Assembly: GCF_004522155.1 (NCBI RefSeq)
Contig: NZ_SDEA01000005.1
Span: forward strand, 1 to 64,000
From: Paracoccus luteus
GTDB taxonomy: Bacteria; Pseudomonadota; Alphaproteobacteria; Rhodobacterales; Rhodobacteraceae
Reading direction: 5' to 3'
Length of the DNA stretch: 64,000 nucleotides
The notes under the pieces were generated by a model. That model saw nothing but the letters and a program-made list of their open reading frames with translations. It was not told the DNA's origin and made no database searches. Position numbers and translations under genes: made by a program. Below, one piece after another: positions 28,906-37,969 of the stretch (within the stretch, counting starts at the first letter, position 1; each line of letters starts with the position of its first letter).

Positions 28906-28927
28906 AAGGCGTTCGGGTCCGCTGAGC

Positions 28928-28955
28928 GGGCGAGGCCGCGCAACCGCCTCGGCCC
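28928..28955 (+). terminator. Hairpin after phoB
   Basis: GGGC-GAGGC pairs with GCCTC-GCCC across a single bulged G, a nine-pair stem 22 bp after the phoB stop. It lies inside a wider complementarity of AAAGGCG (28905-28911) with CGCCTTT (28976-28982). It is the likely 3' end of the pst-pho operon. Confidence 0.45.
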
Positions 28956-29055
28956 TGCCAGGATCAGGCGGGCCACGCCTTTATCATTGCAGTTTATGAC
29001 AGTTTCCGACAATATCGATTCGACGGATGCACCGCATCTTTCTGGGAGGAAACCT

Positions 29056-30018
29056 ATGTCATTTATTGCCCGCAAGCTGGCCGCAGCCTGCATCATCGCC
29101 CTGTCGTCGGCCGTGCCGGTGCTTGCGCAGGATCTGGAACTGACCCTGACCGCGCCCGCCGGTGCCGGCGGCGGCTGGGACGCAGCGGCGCGTTCGCTGC
29201 AGGAAACCATGATGAAGACCGGCGCCGCGAAAAGCGTTCAGGTCGTGAACGTGCCGGGGGCCGGGGGCACCGTCGGCCTGGCGCAGTTCGCGCAGGGCGC
29301 GCGCGGCGCCAAGGATCAGATGCTGGTCGGCGGCATCACGATGGTCGGCGCGATCATCACCAACAAGTCGCCCGTCACGCTGGCGGACGTCACGCCCATC
29401 GCGCGGCTGACCGGCGACCCGCTGGTCGTCGTCGTGCCGAAGAACTCGCCCCACCAGACGCTGGCCGACCTGACCGCGGCGATCAAGGCCGATGTCGCCG
29501 GCACCATCTGGGCCGGCGGTTCGGCCGGCGGCGCCGACCATATCCTGTCGGCGCTGATCACCAAGGCGGCCGGCGGCGATCCGTCCAAGGTCAACTATGT
29601 CGCCTATTCGGGCGGCGGCGAGGCGCTGGCCGCGATGCTGGGCGGGCAGGTCACGGCCGGGATTTCCGGCTATGGCGAATGGCAGGGGCAGATCGAATCC
29701 GGCGACCTGCGGGCGCTGGCGATTTCCTATCCGGAACCGATCGAGGGCATCGCCGCCCAGCCGCTGAAGGCGCAGGGCGTCGATGTCGAGCTGGTCAACT
29801 GGCGCGGCGTCTTTGCGGGGCCGGACATCGCCGACGCCGACAAGCAGGCGCTGGCAACCGCCGTCGAAACCGCGGTGAAATCGCCCGAATGGGCCGAGAT
29901 CCTCAAGGCGCGCGGCTGGTCCGACTATTACGCGCCGGCGGACGAGTTCGCGGCCTTCATCGACAGCGAGAACGCCCGCGTCCACGAGACGCTGAAGGCC
30001 ATCGGCCTGGCCGAGTGA
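29056..30018 (+). CDS. tctC: TctC-family tricarboxylate-binding protein
   Basis: 320 aa periplasmic receptor of a tripartite tricarboxylate transporter (TTT). Signal peptide ends at VPVLAQ. Bug/TctC signatures are APAGAGGGWDAAARSLQ near the start and VNVPGAGGTVGLAQF, which form the dicarboxylate-pinching loops. The ATG at 29056 follows GGGAGGA; an in-frame ATG at 28987 is less likely. It starts the unit tctC-tctB-tctA-gntR-aconitase. Confidence 0.9.
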   Translation: MSFIARKLAAACIIALSSAVPVLAQDLELTLTAPAGAGGGWDAAARSLQETMMKTGAAKSVQVVNVPGAGGTVGLAQFAQGARGAKDQMLVGGITMVGAIITNKSPVTLADVTPIARLTGDPLVVVVPKNSPHQTLADLTAAIKADVAGTIWAGGSAGGADHILSALITKAAGGDPSKVNYVAYSGGGEALAAMLGGQVTAGISGYGEWQGQIESGDLRALAISYPEPIEGIAAQPLKAQGVDVELVNWRGVFAGPDIADADKQALATAVETAVKSPEWAEILKARGWSDYYAPADEFAAFIDSENARVHETLKAIGLAE

Positions 30019-30082
30019 CCGCCTGCGGGGCGGCGGCATCTTGCGCCGCCCCGCTCGCCTTTCCGCAAAGGAACGTCCGCGC

Positions 30083-30547
30083 ATGAACGTCACCCGCAAG
30101 CTGCATCGCCCCACGGCGCTGATCGGGATCGGGCTGCTGGCCATCGCCGCCGTCACCTGGTCCGACGCGCGGGGCATGACCATCCGCGCGAACTATGGCG
30201 TGGGGGCGGACGCCGCGTCCTATGTCGTCGCGGTGTTCCTGGCCGCGCTTGGCGTGGGGCACCTGTTCGCGGCCCTGCGTCCCGGTATCCAGGCCGACGA
30301 GGCCGACTGGGGCGCGGTCGCGTGGATCGTGCTGGCGCTGGCCGGGCTGATCGGGTCGATCTGGGCGGGGCTGGGGTTCATCATCGGCTCCACCCTGCTG
30401 TTCTCGCTGACCGCGCGGGCGTTCGGCCGCCGCGCCCTGCTGGCGGACATGGCCATCGGGCTGGTGCTGTCGACCGGCGTCTTTCTGATGTTCAACAAGC
30501 TGCTGAAGCTGGCGCTGCCCGTCGGGCCGCTGGAACGGCTGTTCTAA
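30083..30547 (+). CDS. tctB: TctB-family small membrane subunit
   Basis: 154 aa with four membrane helices, the usual topology of the poorly conserved TctB subunit of TTT transporters. It lies between tctC and tctA, 13 bp before tctA. The ATG at 30083 is preceded by AAAGGA at about 10 nt. Confidence 0.87.
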   Translation: MNVTRKLHRPTALIGIGLLAIAAVTWSDARGMTIRANYGVGADAASYVVAVFLAALGVGHLFAALRPGIQADEADWGAVAWIVLALAGLIGSIWAGLGFIIGSTLLFSLTARAFGRRALLADMAIGLVLSTGVFLMFNKLLKLALPVGPLERLF

Positions 30548-30560
30548 GGGGTCGGTCGCG

Positions 30561-32060
30561 ATGGACGCAGTCTTCCAGCTGATGAACGGCTTCGCCTCGG
30601 CCATCGAGCCGATGAACCTGCTTTTCGCCGCCGTGGGTGTCCTGCTGGGCACCGCGGTCGGCGTGCTGCCCGGCATCGGCCCGGCGCTGACCGTCGCGCT
30701 GCTGCTGCCGGTCACGTTCAAGATGGACCCGGGCGGGTCGCTGATCATGTTTGCGGGCATCTATTACGGGGGCATGTATGGCGGATCGACCACCGCCATC
30801 CTGCTGAACACGCCGGGCGAGGCCGCATCGGTCGTCACCGCGCTTGAGGGCAACCAGATGGCCCGCAAGGGCCGCGGCGGCCCGGCGCTGGCGACCGCCG
30901 CCATCGGGTCGTTCGTCGCGGCGCTGATCGCCACGGCCGGGCTGGCGTTCCTGGCGCCGTTTCTGGTCAAGGTCGCGGTCCGGTTCGGGCCGTGGGACTA
31001 TTTCGGGCTGATGCTGATCGCATTTGTCACGGTCTCGGCGACCTTCGGGTCGTCGCCGCTGCGGGGGCTGACCAGCCTTGCCGTGGGGCTGTGGCTGGGG
31101 CTGATCGGGATCGACCAGCTGACCGGGCAGACGCGGCTGGCCTTCGGCGTGCCGAACCTGTTCGACGGGATCGAGGTCACGACGCTGGCGGTCGGCCTGT
31201 TCGCCATCGGCGAGGCGCTGCATGTCGCATCCCGCCACATGTATGCGCCGGAAAAACCGATGGCGATCAACGGGTCGATCTGGATGTCGCGGTCGGACTG
31301 GGCGCGGTCGTGGAAACCCTGGCTGCGCGGCGCGGGCATCGGCTTTCCCATCGGGGCGCTGCCCGCCGGCGGCGCGGAAATCCCGACCTTCCTCAGCTAT
31401 ACGACCGAACGCAAGCTGTCCAAGCACCCCGAGGAGTTCGGCCACGGCGCCATCGAGGGCGTGGCCGGTCCCGAGGCCGCCAACAACGCATCCGCCGCCG
31501 GATCGCTGGTGCCGCTCTTGACGCTGGGGCTGCCGACCTCGGCCACCGCCGCGGTCATGCTGGCGGGCTTCCAGCAATACAACATCCAGCCGGGGCCGCT
31601 GCTGTTCGTCCAGCACGCCGATCTGGTCTGGGCGCTGATCGCGTCGCTGTTCATCGCAAACGTCATGCTGCTGGTCCTGAACCTGCCGCTGGTCGGGCTG
31701 TGGGTGCAGCTGCTGCGCATCCCGCTGCCGTGGCTTTACGCGGGCATCCTGGTGTTCGCGACGATGGGGACCATCGCCGCCAACCCGTCCGTCGTGGAAC
31801 TGCTGCTGCTGTCGGGCTTTGGCCTGATGGGCTTTCTGATGCGGCGATACGACTATCCCGTGGCGCCCGTGATCGTCGGGCTGATCCTCGGCCCGATGGC
31901 CGACAGCCAGCTGCGCCGCGCCCTGCAGATGAGCCAGGGCGACCCGATGGTGCTGTTCCAGCATCCCGGATCGGCCATCATGATCGCCATCGCGGTGATC
32001 GCCCTGGTCGCGCCGTTCCTGTTCCGGGGCCTTGCGCGGTTCCGCCAGGACGAGGACTGA
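30561..32060 (+). CDS. tctA: TctA-family large membrane subunit
   Basis: 499 aa, about 12 helices. The TctA signature [21 protein letters not shown] near residue 30 and [21 protein letters not shown] near 75 are present, as is the inverted-repeat second motif [22 protein letters not shown]. Together with TctB and TctC it forms a secondary, ion-driven, high-affinity carboxylate importer. The downstream aconitase-family gene points to citrate, aconitate or a similar tricarboxylate as substrate, but that is inference. Confidence 0.93.
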   Translation: MDAVFQLMNGFASAIEPMNLLFAAVGVLLGTAVGVLPGIGPALTVALLLPVTFKMDPGGSLIMFAGIYYGGMYGGSTTAILLNTPGEAASVVTALEGNQMARKGRGGPALATAAIGSFVAALIATAGLAFLAPFLVKVAVRFGPWDYFGLMLIAFVTVSATFGSSPLRGLTSLAVGLWLGLIGIDQLTGQTRLAFGVPNLFDGIEVTTLAVGLFAIGEALHVASRHMYAPEKPMAINGSIWMSRSDWARSWKPWLRGAGIGFPIGALPAGGAEIPTFLSYTTERKLSKHPEEFGHGAIEGVAGPEAANNASAAGSLVPLLTLGLPTSATAAVMLAGFQQYNIQPGPLLFVQHADLVWALIASLFIANVMLLVLNLPLVGLWVQLLRIPLPWLYAGILVFATMGTIAANPSVVELLLLSGFGLMGFLMRRYDYPVAPVIVGLILGPMADSQLRRALQMSQGDPMVLFQHPGSAIMIAIAVIALVAPFLFRGLARFRQDED

Positions 32061-32072
32061 CGGGCGCTTGCC

Positions 32073-32945
32073 GTGTCCCGGCACAGCCTTGCCCCCCGCA
32101 TCATGGCGCAGATTCTTGACCACGTCCGGGCCGAGGGAATGCCCCGCGGCCGGCATCTGCCCGCGCAGGCGCTGGCCGACCAGTTCCGCGTCTCGCGCGC
32201 GCCGGTGGTCAGCGCGCTGCGCCAGCTGGAAAAGCAGGGCATCGTCCGGTCCGAGGCGAATCGCGGGTTTTTCCTGGACCGCGACGCCGCGAACCTGCCG
32301 GCGACCGCCGACGCACCGCCGGACGAGGATGCCATCTATTTCCGCATCGCCGAGGATCGGCTGGCCGGACGGCTGCCCGACCGGCTGAGCGCCAGCGAGT
32401 TCATGCGGATCTATGACCTGCCGCGCGGACGCATGCAGTTGCTGCTGCAGACCATCGAGGACGAGGGCTGGATCGAGCGGCTGCCCGGCAACGGCTGGCA
32501 GTTCCGCGCCACGCTGACCTCGCGCAAGGCCTATGCCGATGCCTATCTGTTCCGCGCCACGATCGAGCGCGAGGCGCTGCTGCTGCCCGGTTTCCGCCCC
32601 GACCCGGTGGCCTTTGCCGCCGCCCGCGCGCAGCAGGCGGCCATGCTGGACAGCCACGGCCGCGCCAGCCGCACGGTCATCTTTGCCCAGAACAGCGACT
32701 TTCACGAGACGCTGATGCGCTGCGCGGGCAACGATTTCTTCCTGGACGCGGTGCAGCGCACCAACCGCATCCGGCGGCTGATCGAATACCGCATCACCAC
32801 CGACCGGTCCCGTCTGCCGCAACAATCGCGCGAGCATCTGGCGATCCTGGACCTGATCGAATCCGGCCGCATGGCCGACGCGGCGGACTTTCTGTTCCGC
32901 CATATCCGCGACGCGGGGCTGGCCAAGGCCGCGGCCTTCGACTGA
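32073..32945 (+). CDS. GntR-family transcriptional regulator
   Basis: 290 aa starting with GTG 12 bp after tctA. The N-terminal winged helix-turn-helix is GntR-type (LPAQALADQFRVSRAPVVSALRQLEKQGIV). Residues about 105-145 (FMRIYDLPRGRMQLLLQTIEDEGWIERL) look like a second winged helix. The C-terminal helical domain (IEREALLLPGF to FRHIRDAGL) is FCD-like and should bind a carboxylate effector. It sits between the tct genes and the aconitase gene, so it probably controls this unit. Confidence 0.85.
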   Translation: MSRHSLAPRIMAQILDHVRAEGMPRGRHLPAQALADQFRVSRAPVVSALRQLEKQGIVRSEANRGFFLDRDAANLPATADAPPDEDAIYFRIAEDRLAGRLPDRLSASEFMRIYDLPRGRMQLLLQTIEDEGWIERLPGNGWQFRATLTSRKAYADAYLFRATIEREALLLPGFRPDPVAFAAARAQQAAMLDSHGRASRTVIFAQNSDFHETLMRCAGNDFFLDAVQRTNRIRRLIEYRITTDRSRLPQQSREHLAILDLIESGRMADAADFLFRHIRDAGLAKAAAFD

Positions 32946-32976
32946 CCCGCGCGACGCGACTTGAAAGGACAAGCCG

Positions 32977-35544
32977 ATGGATTTCGTATCCAACCTTGAC
33001 GTGGCGGGCACCCGGCACCGCATCATCGACCTGGCACGCGCGGCCGGCGGACGGCTGGCCGGGATGCCGCATATCCACCGCATCCTGCTGGAAAACGTGC
33101 TGCGCACGGCGGGGCCCGACGCCGAACGCGCCCGTGCGGCGATCATCGACGCCGCGCCTGACGCCGAGATCCCGTTCCTGCCCGGCCGCGTCCTGATGCA
33201 CGACACCACCTGCGGCCCGGCGCTGGTGGACATCGCCGCGATGCGCGCGACACTGGCCGAGGCGGGCCACGATCCGGCGGCGCTGAACCCGGTGCTGCCG
33301 GTCGATGTGTCCACCGATCACTCGCTGGCGGTGGACACCTTCGCCCGGCAGGGCGCGATGGCGCAGAACCTGGCCAATGAATACCGCCGCAACGGCGAAC
33401 GCTATCGCTTCATGAAATGGGCGGCGCAGGCGCTGGACGGGTTCCGCGTCCATCCGCCCGGAACCGGCATCATGCACACGCTGAACCTGGAACGGCTGGC
33501 CAGCGTGGTTGCCGAACGCGACGGCTGGCTGATGCCCGACGCGATGATCGGCACCGACAGCCACACGCCGATGATCAACGGCATCGGTGTTCTGGCGTGG
33601 GGCGTCGGCGGGATCGAGGCGGAAAGCGTCATGTTCGGCATGCCCGTGATGCTGCGCGTCCCCGAGGTCGTCGGCGTGCGCCTGACCGGCCGCCTGCGGC
33701 AGGGCGTCACCGCGACCGACCTGGCGCTGACCGTGACCGAACGGCTGCGCCGCATCGACCTGGCCGACCGTTTTGTCGAGTTCTTCGGCCCCGGCGTCAG
33801 CGCCCTGTCGGCGGGCGACCGGGCCGTCGTCGCCAACATGACGCCCGAGTTCGGGGCCAACACCGGCTTTTTCCCGGTGGACGACGCTGTGCTGGACTAT
33901 CTGCGGGCGACCGGCCGCGCCCCCGGACTGGTCGCGCGGGTCGAGGCGTATTGCCGCCACCAGGGGCTGTGGTTCGACCCGGCCCAGACCCCGCGCTTTG
34001 CCGAGGTCGTCGAGCTGCACCTGTCCGAGGTCGAGGTCAGCGTCGCCGGCCCCCGCCGCCCGCAGGACAGGCTGCCCGTGGCCCGGATCGCGCAGGGCGC
34101 GGACGAGGTGCGCGGCGGCCCCGCGCGCCCGGTGCCCGCGGGCGAGGTGCCGGACGGCGCCGTCGCCATTGCCGCGATCACCAGTTGCACCAACACCACC
34201 GATCCGCGCCTGCTGATCGCCGCGGGGCTGGTTGCCCGCGAGGCCCGCGCCCGCGGGCTGACGCCGCCCCCTTGGGTCAAGACGTCGCTGGCGCCCGGAT
34301 CGCCCGCCTCGGCGCGCTATCTGGCGCGGTCGGGGCTGATGGACGATCTGTCGGCGGTGGGTTTCGACATCGTGGGGTTCGGCTGCACGACCTGCATCGG
34401 CAACTCGGGGCCGCTGACCGACCTGTCGCAGGCCGCGCTGGACGACGGGCGGCTGCAGGTCGCGGTGCTGTCGGGCAACCGCAACTTTCCCGGCCGGGTG
34501 CATCCGCAGCTCGAGGCGGGGTTCCTCGCCTCGCCGCCGCTGGTCGTGGCTTTTGCGCTGGCGGGAGACGTCAACCGTGACCTGACGCGCGACCCCGTGG
34601 CAGACGGCGTGATGCTGGACGAACTGTGGCCCACCGGGGCCGAGATCGACGCGGCGATGACGCAGGCGGCCCAAAGCGGCGACGTGCCCACCGCCTATGA
34701 CGCGGCCGAGGCAAGCGACCTGTGGGACCGGCTGGACGCGCCCGCGACGGCGCTGTTCCCGTGGGACGCGGCGTCCACCTATATCCGGCGGCCGCCGTTC
34801 GCCGGGCGGTCGCAGGGGACGCGGCTGGGCCGATACGCCGCGCGCCCGCTGCTGGTTCTGGGCGACGACATCACCACCGACCACATCTCGCCCGCCGGGG
34901 CGATCCCGCCCGGCGGCGAGGCCGGGCGCTGGCTGACCGCCCACGGCGACGATGCGCGCGATCTGAACGTCTTTTCGTCGCGGCGCGGCAACTGGCAGGT
35001 GATGCTGCGCGGGCTTTACACCAACCGCACGGTCCGCAACCTGCTGGGCGAGGGCATCGCCCCCGGCGCGACCCTGCTGCCCGACGGCACCGAGCTGCCG
35101 CTGTGGCAGGCAGCGGCGCATTATGCGCAGGCGGGCCAGCCGGTCGTGATCGTCGCGGGCGAGCGCTATGGCATGGGATCGTCGCGCGACTGGGCCGCCA
35201 AGGGCGCGGCCCTGCTGGGCGCGCGGGCGGTGCTGGCCGTCGGGTTCGAACGCATCCACCGCGCCAATCTGATCGGGATGGGCGTGCTGCCGCTGCGGCT
35301 GCCCGAGGGCGTCACCCCCGCGTCGCTGGCACTGCGGGTCGGGGACGTGATCGGGATCGACGCGGACCCGGCGGCGCTGGTCCCGCGCGGCCCGGTTCCG
35401 GTCGTCGTCCGCCGCGAGGACGGGCGGACGCAAACCCTGGCCGCGCAAGCCGCCGTCGAGACGACGCTGGAGATCGAGACGCTGCGCCAGGGCGGCCTGA
35501 TGCCGATGATCCTGCGCCGCGTCATGGAAACGGCCGCGGGGTGA
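32977..35544 (+). CDS. Aconitase-family hydratase (AcnA/AcnD type)
   Basis: 855 aa. The [4Fe-4S] cluster cysteines are C404 in ITSCTNTTDP and C470/C473 in GCTTCIGN. The IGTDSHTPMINGIG substrate loop and the C-terminal swivel domain with GMGSSRDWAAKGA are present. The length is slightly below AcnA (about 890) and close to AcnD (2-methylisocitrate dehydratase). The common SCTNTSNP is SCTNTTDP here, marking a divergent subfamily. It is linked to a GntR regulator and a TTT importer, so it probably isomerises an imported tricarboxylate rather than serving as the main citric-acid-cycle enzyme. Confidence 0.85.
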   Translation: MDFVSNLDVAGTRHRIIDLARAAGGRLAGMPHIHRILLENVLRTAGPDAERARAAIIDAAPDAEIPFLPGRVLMHDTTCGPALVDIAAMRATLAEAGHDPAALNPVLPVDVSTDHSLAVDTFARQGAMAQNLANEYRRNGERYRFMKWAAQALDGFRVHPPGTGIMHTLNLERLASVVAERDGWLMPDAMIGTDSHTPMINGIGVLAWGVGGIEAESVMFGMPVMLRVPEVVGVRLTGRLRQGVTATDLALTVTERLRRIDLADRFVEFFGPGVSALSAGDRAVVANMTPEFGANTGFFPVDDAVLDYLRATGRAPGLVARVEAYCRHQGLWFDPAQTPRFAEVVELHLSEVEVSVAGPRRPQDRLPVARIAQGADEVRGGPARPVPAGEVPDGAVAIAAITSCTNTTDPRLLIAAGLVAREARARGLTPPPWVKTSLAPGSPASARYLARSGLMDDLSAVGFDIVGFGCTTCIGNSGPLTDLSQAALDDGRLQVAVLSGNRNFPGRVHPQLEAGFLASPPLVVAFALAGDVNRDLTRDPVADGVMLDELWPTGAEIDAAMTQAAQSGDVPTAYDAAEASDLWDRLDAPATALFPWDAASTYIRRPPFAGRSQGTRLGRYAARPLLVLGDDITTDHISPAGAIPPGGEAGRWLTAHGDDARDLNVFSSRRGNWQVMLRGLYTNRTVRNLLGEGIAPGATLLPDGTELPLWQAAAHYAQAGQPVVIVAGERYGMGSSRDWAAKGAALLGARAVLAVGFERIHRANLIGMGVLPLRLPEGVTPASLALRVGDVIGIDADPAALVPRGPVPVVVRREDGRTQTLAAQAAVETTLEIETLRQGGLMPMILRRVMETAAG

Positions 35545-35555
35545 ACCGCGGCCGT
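35530..35555. terminator. Bidirectional hairpin after the aconitase gene
   Basis: ACGGCCGCGG pairs perfectly with CCGCGGCCGT (10 bp) around a 6-nt loop that contains part of the aconitase stop codon. It lies between convergent genes, 35 bp from the end of the DUF475 gene, so it can serve both strands. Confidence 0.6.
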
Positions 35556-35590
35556 CGGGCCCGCAGGCCGGGTTTACCGGGGCGGGGGCC

Positions 35591-36631
35591 TTAGGCGTCG
35601 GCGTCCGCCACCGCCCGCCGGTTCCAGCGCACCGACGACCACAGCGAAATCCCGATCAGCGCCGCGCCGCCCAGGCCGGTGATGACCTCGGGGATGTGGA
35701 CCAGCGACTGCAGGAACATGATGACCGACAGCGCGATGATCGCCCAGAACGCGCCGTGTTCCAGATAGCGATACTGGGTCAGCGTGCCCTTTTCGACCAG
35801 CATGATGGTCATCGAACGCACATACATCGCCCCGATGCCCAGCCCGATTGCGATGATGAACAGATTGTGGGTCAGCGCGAACGCCCCGATCACGCCGTCA
35901 AAGCTGAAGGACGCGTCCAGCACCTCGAGATACAGGAACGCGCCGAGGCCCCCCTTGGCGCCCGCGGCGCGCATGTCCTGCGCGTTGTCCAGCAGGCCGC
36001 CCAGAACCTCGACCAGCAAAAAGGTCAGCAGGCCCCAGATCGCCGAGGTGAAGAACACCTGCCATTCGGCCGGGTCCAGAAAGCGCGAGAACGCCAGGAT
36101 GATCAGCAGCACGACCGCCACCTCGATCCCGCGGATGGTCGCGTATTTCTGCATCCGGGTTTCCAGCCAGCGCACCCAGTGCACGTCCTTCTCGTGGTCG
36201 AAGAAAAAGCTCAGCCCCACCATCATCAGGAACGTGCCGCCATAGGCCGCGATGGGCAGATGCGCGTCGCGCATGATCGCGGCGTATTCGTCGGGCCGGG
36301 CGGCGGCCAGCACCATCGCCTGCCACGGACCGATTCCGGCTGCGACCACGACGATCAGCAGCGGGAACACGATCCGCATCCCGAACACGGCGATCAGGAT
36401 CCCCCAGGTCAGGAAGCGCCGCTGCCATTCGGGCGTCATGTCCTTAAGCTTGTTGGCGTTGACGATGGCGTTGTCGAAGGACAACGAGATTTCCAGCACC
36501 GCCAGCACAAGGCAGATGAAGAAGACGGTCAGCGTGCCGCCCAGCGTGCCGGTGCTGCGCCAACCAAGGACCGCGCCCAGGATCAGGCCCAGGGCGGTGA
36601 CGATGAAGGCCCATTTGAAATATTGCATCAT
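35591..36631 (-). CDS. DUF475/TerC-superfamily membrane protein
   Basis: 346 aa from this ATG, 8-9 membrane helices. EISLSFDNAIVNANKLKDM near residue 55 and EVLDASFSFDGVIGAFALT near 215 are the two repeated acidic motifs of TerC-like proteins, which are linked to metal-ion (often manganese) export or tellurite resistance. The start is uncertain: two adjacent ATGs (36631 and 36628) begin MMQYFKWAF, where homologues start, while an ATG at 36673 would add 14 residues. The substrate is unknown. Confidence 0.82.
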   Translation of the reverse strand: MMQYFKWAFIVTALGLILGAVLGWRSTGTLGGTLTVFFICLVLAVLEISLSFDNAIVNANKLKDMTPEWQRRFLTWGILIAVFGMRIVFPLLIVVVAAGIGPWQAMVLAAARPDEYAAIMRDAHLPIAAYGGTFLMMVGLSFFFDHEKDVHWVRWLETRMQKYATIRGIEVAVVLLIILAFSRFLDPAEWQVFFTSAIWGLLTFLLVEVLGGLLDNAQDMRAAGAKGGLGAFLYLEVLDASFSFDGVIGAFALTHNLFIIAIGLGIGAMYVRSMTIMLVEKGTLTQYRYLEHGAFWAIIALSVIMFLQSLVHIPEVITGLGGAALIGISLWSSVRWNRRAVADADA

Positions 36632-36841
36632 CGAGCGGTGTGGCGCGCCCGATGTGAGGGTTCCGTTGTGCATGAAGATGCATCCAGGCGGCTGGAGAAT
36701 GTTCAGTGCCGACATCACGGACGTGCCGCCACGTCCGCCAGAGGGGCCCGGTCACCTGACTGATCCACCCCCGGGGCGGACCCGCGCAATCTGCGCGCTT
36801 GCGGCGCGGAATACAAGGCGGCGCGACGCGGGCGCCCCTGT

Positions 36842-37666
36842 TCAGTGCGACATCATCACCGGGATCGGCGCGTTTTCCAGGATGTCGCGGGTGACGCCGC
36901 CGATCAGATCCTCGCTGAACTTGCTGTGCTCATAGGCGCCCATGTAAAGCTGCCCCGCGCCCAACTCGCTGCAGGCGTCCAGGATGGTGCGCCCGATACC
37001 GCCCGGACCGGCGGGGCGCAGGGCGATCTCGGCCTCGATCCCGTGCAGCGCCATCAGCCGCTGCGCACCCTGCAGGTGGTCCGGGGCGGGGCCGCTGCCG
37101 ATCGACAACAGGGTGACGTGTTCCTTGGTGCCCAGGATGTGCATGGCGTCCGACAGCGCACGGGCCGCGGCGCGCTTGCCGTCCCAGGCGATCACGGCGG
37201 TTTCCCGGATGCGCTCGGCCGAATAGCCGGGCGGCACGATGAACACCGGGCGGCCGCTGCGCAGCGCCACCACGTCGGGGCGCACCGCGAAACTGTCGCC
37301 GCGCAGCGCGGCCGGGCCGCCGCCCATGACCACGATGTCGTGCCCGCGCGCATAGGCCGCCAGCCCGGCCGCGTGCGACCCGCTGAGCGAGACGAAATCC
37401 GTCCGCCCCTGCAGGCCCGCCTGCGCCACGCGTTCATCGAAGGCCGCGCGCCGCGTCTCGGCGAACTCGGTCTCGGCCTGATCGAGGATCGCGTCGATCT
37501 CTCGGGTCAGAAAGCTGGCCGGGCGGATTCGCAGCGGATTGGCGGGCTGCCAGACCGCTGCCGTCAGCCGTGCGTCGTATTTCTGCGCCATCTGGACCGC
37601 CAGCCGCAACGCGCTGTCACCCCCGCCGTCGCCGATATAGCTGGTCAGAATGCTGCGAATGGCCAT
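36842..37666 (-). CDS. Universal stress protein with two UspA domains
   Basis: 274 aa made of two UspA-like halves. The first begins MAIRSILTSYIGDGGGD. The second (from about residue 150, TAVIAWDGKRAAARAL) includes the GAYEHSKFSEDLIGGVTRDIL segment, close to the GxxGHS nucleotide-binding region of Usp proteins, although the first glycine spacing is altered. Cytoplasmic, no membrane segment. The ATG at 37666 is preceded by GGAAAG. It is monocistronic, upstream of the tRNA-Ser gene. Confidence 0.85.
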   Translation of the reverse strand: MAIRSILTSYIGDGGGDSALRLAVQMAQKYDARLTAAVWQPANPLRIRPASFLTREIDAILDQAETEFAETRRAAFDERVAQAGLQGRTDFVSLSGSHAAGLAAYARGHDIVVMGGGPAALRGDSFAVRPDVVALRSGRPVFIVPPGYSAERIRETAVIAWDGKRAAARALSDAMHILGTKEHVTLLSIGSGPAPDHLQGAQRLMALHGIEAEIALRPAGPGGIGRTILDACSELGAGQLYMGAYEHSKFSEDLIGGVTRDILENAPIPVMMSH

Positions 37667-37829
37667 GTCGGGTCTTTCCGGGGATGTTGCGTCGCGCCGA
37701 CCGTGCCGCAAATCACCGGTCCATGCAATCGCCGCGGGCAGGGCGCGCGAGGCCGCCCGGATTGCGGATGGGCGGCACCGCACAAGCCTTGCCGACGACC
37801 GCCCGCCACGCTAGTCAGTCCCGCCCGCA

Positions 37830-37919
37830 GGAGGCGTGGCAGAGTGGTTTAATGCACCGGTCTTGAAAACCGACGTGGGTGGAAGCCCACCGTGGGTTCG
37901 AATCCCACCGCCTCCGCCA
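37830..37919 (+). tRNA. tRNA-Ser (anticodon TGA)
   Basis: A 90-nt cloverleaf with the acceptor stem GGAGGCG/CGCCTCC, the long variable arm typical of class II tRNAs (GTGGGTGGAAGCCCAC), the T loop GTTCGAATC and encoded CCA. The anticodon loop CTTGAAA gives TGA, reading UCA/UCG codons. It marks the left edge of a compositionally different segment. Confidence 0.97.
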
Positions 37920-37969
37920 TGCTTGCCCGCGGCAAGATACGTTCTTTGACAACGCCAGCGCAGGGCATC

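Noticed and set aside
36632..36841. yybP-ykoY-type manganese riboswitch upstream of the DUF475/TerC-like gene
   Set aside because: TerC-type genes often carry one, but the conserved core was not recognisable on the minus strand.
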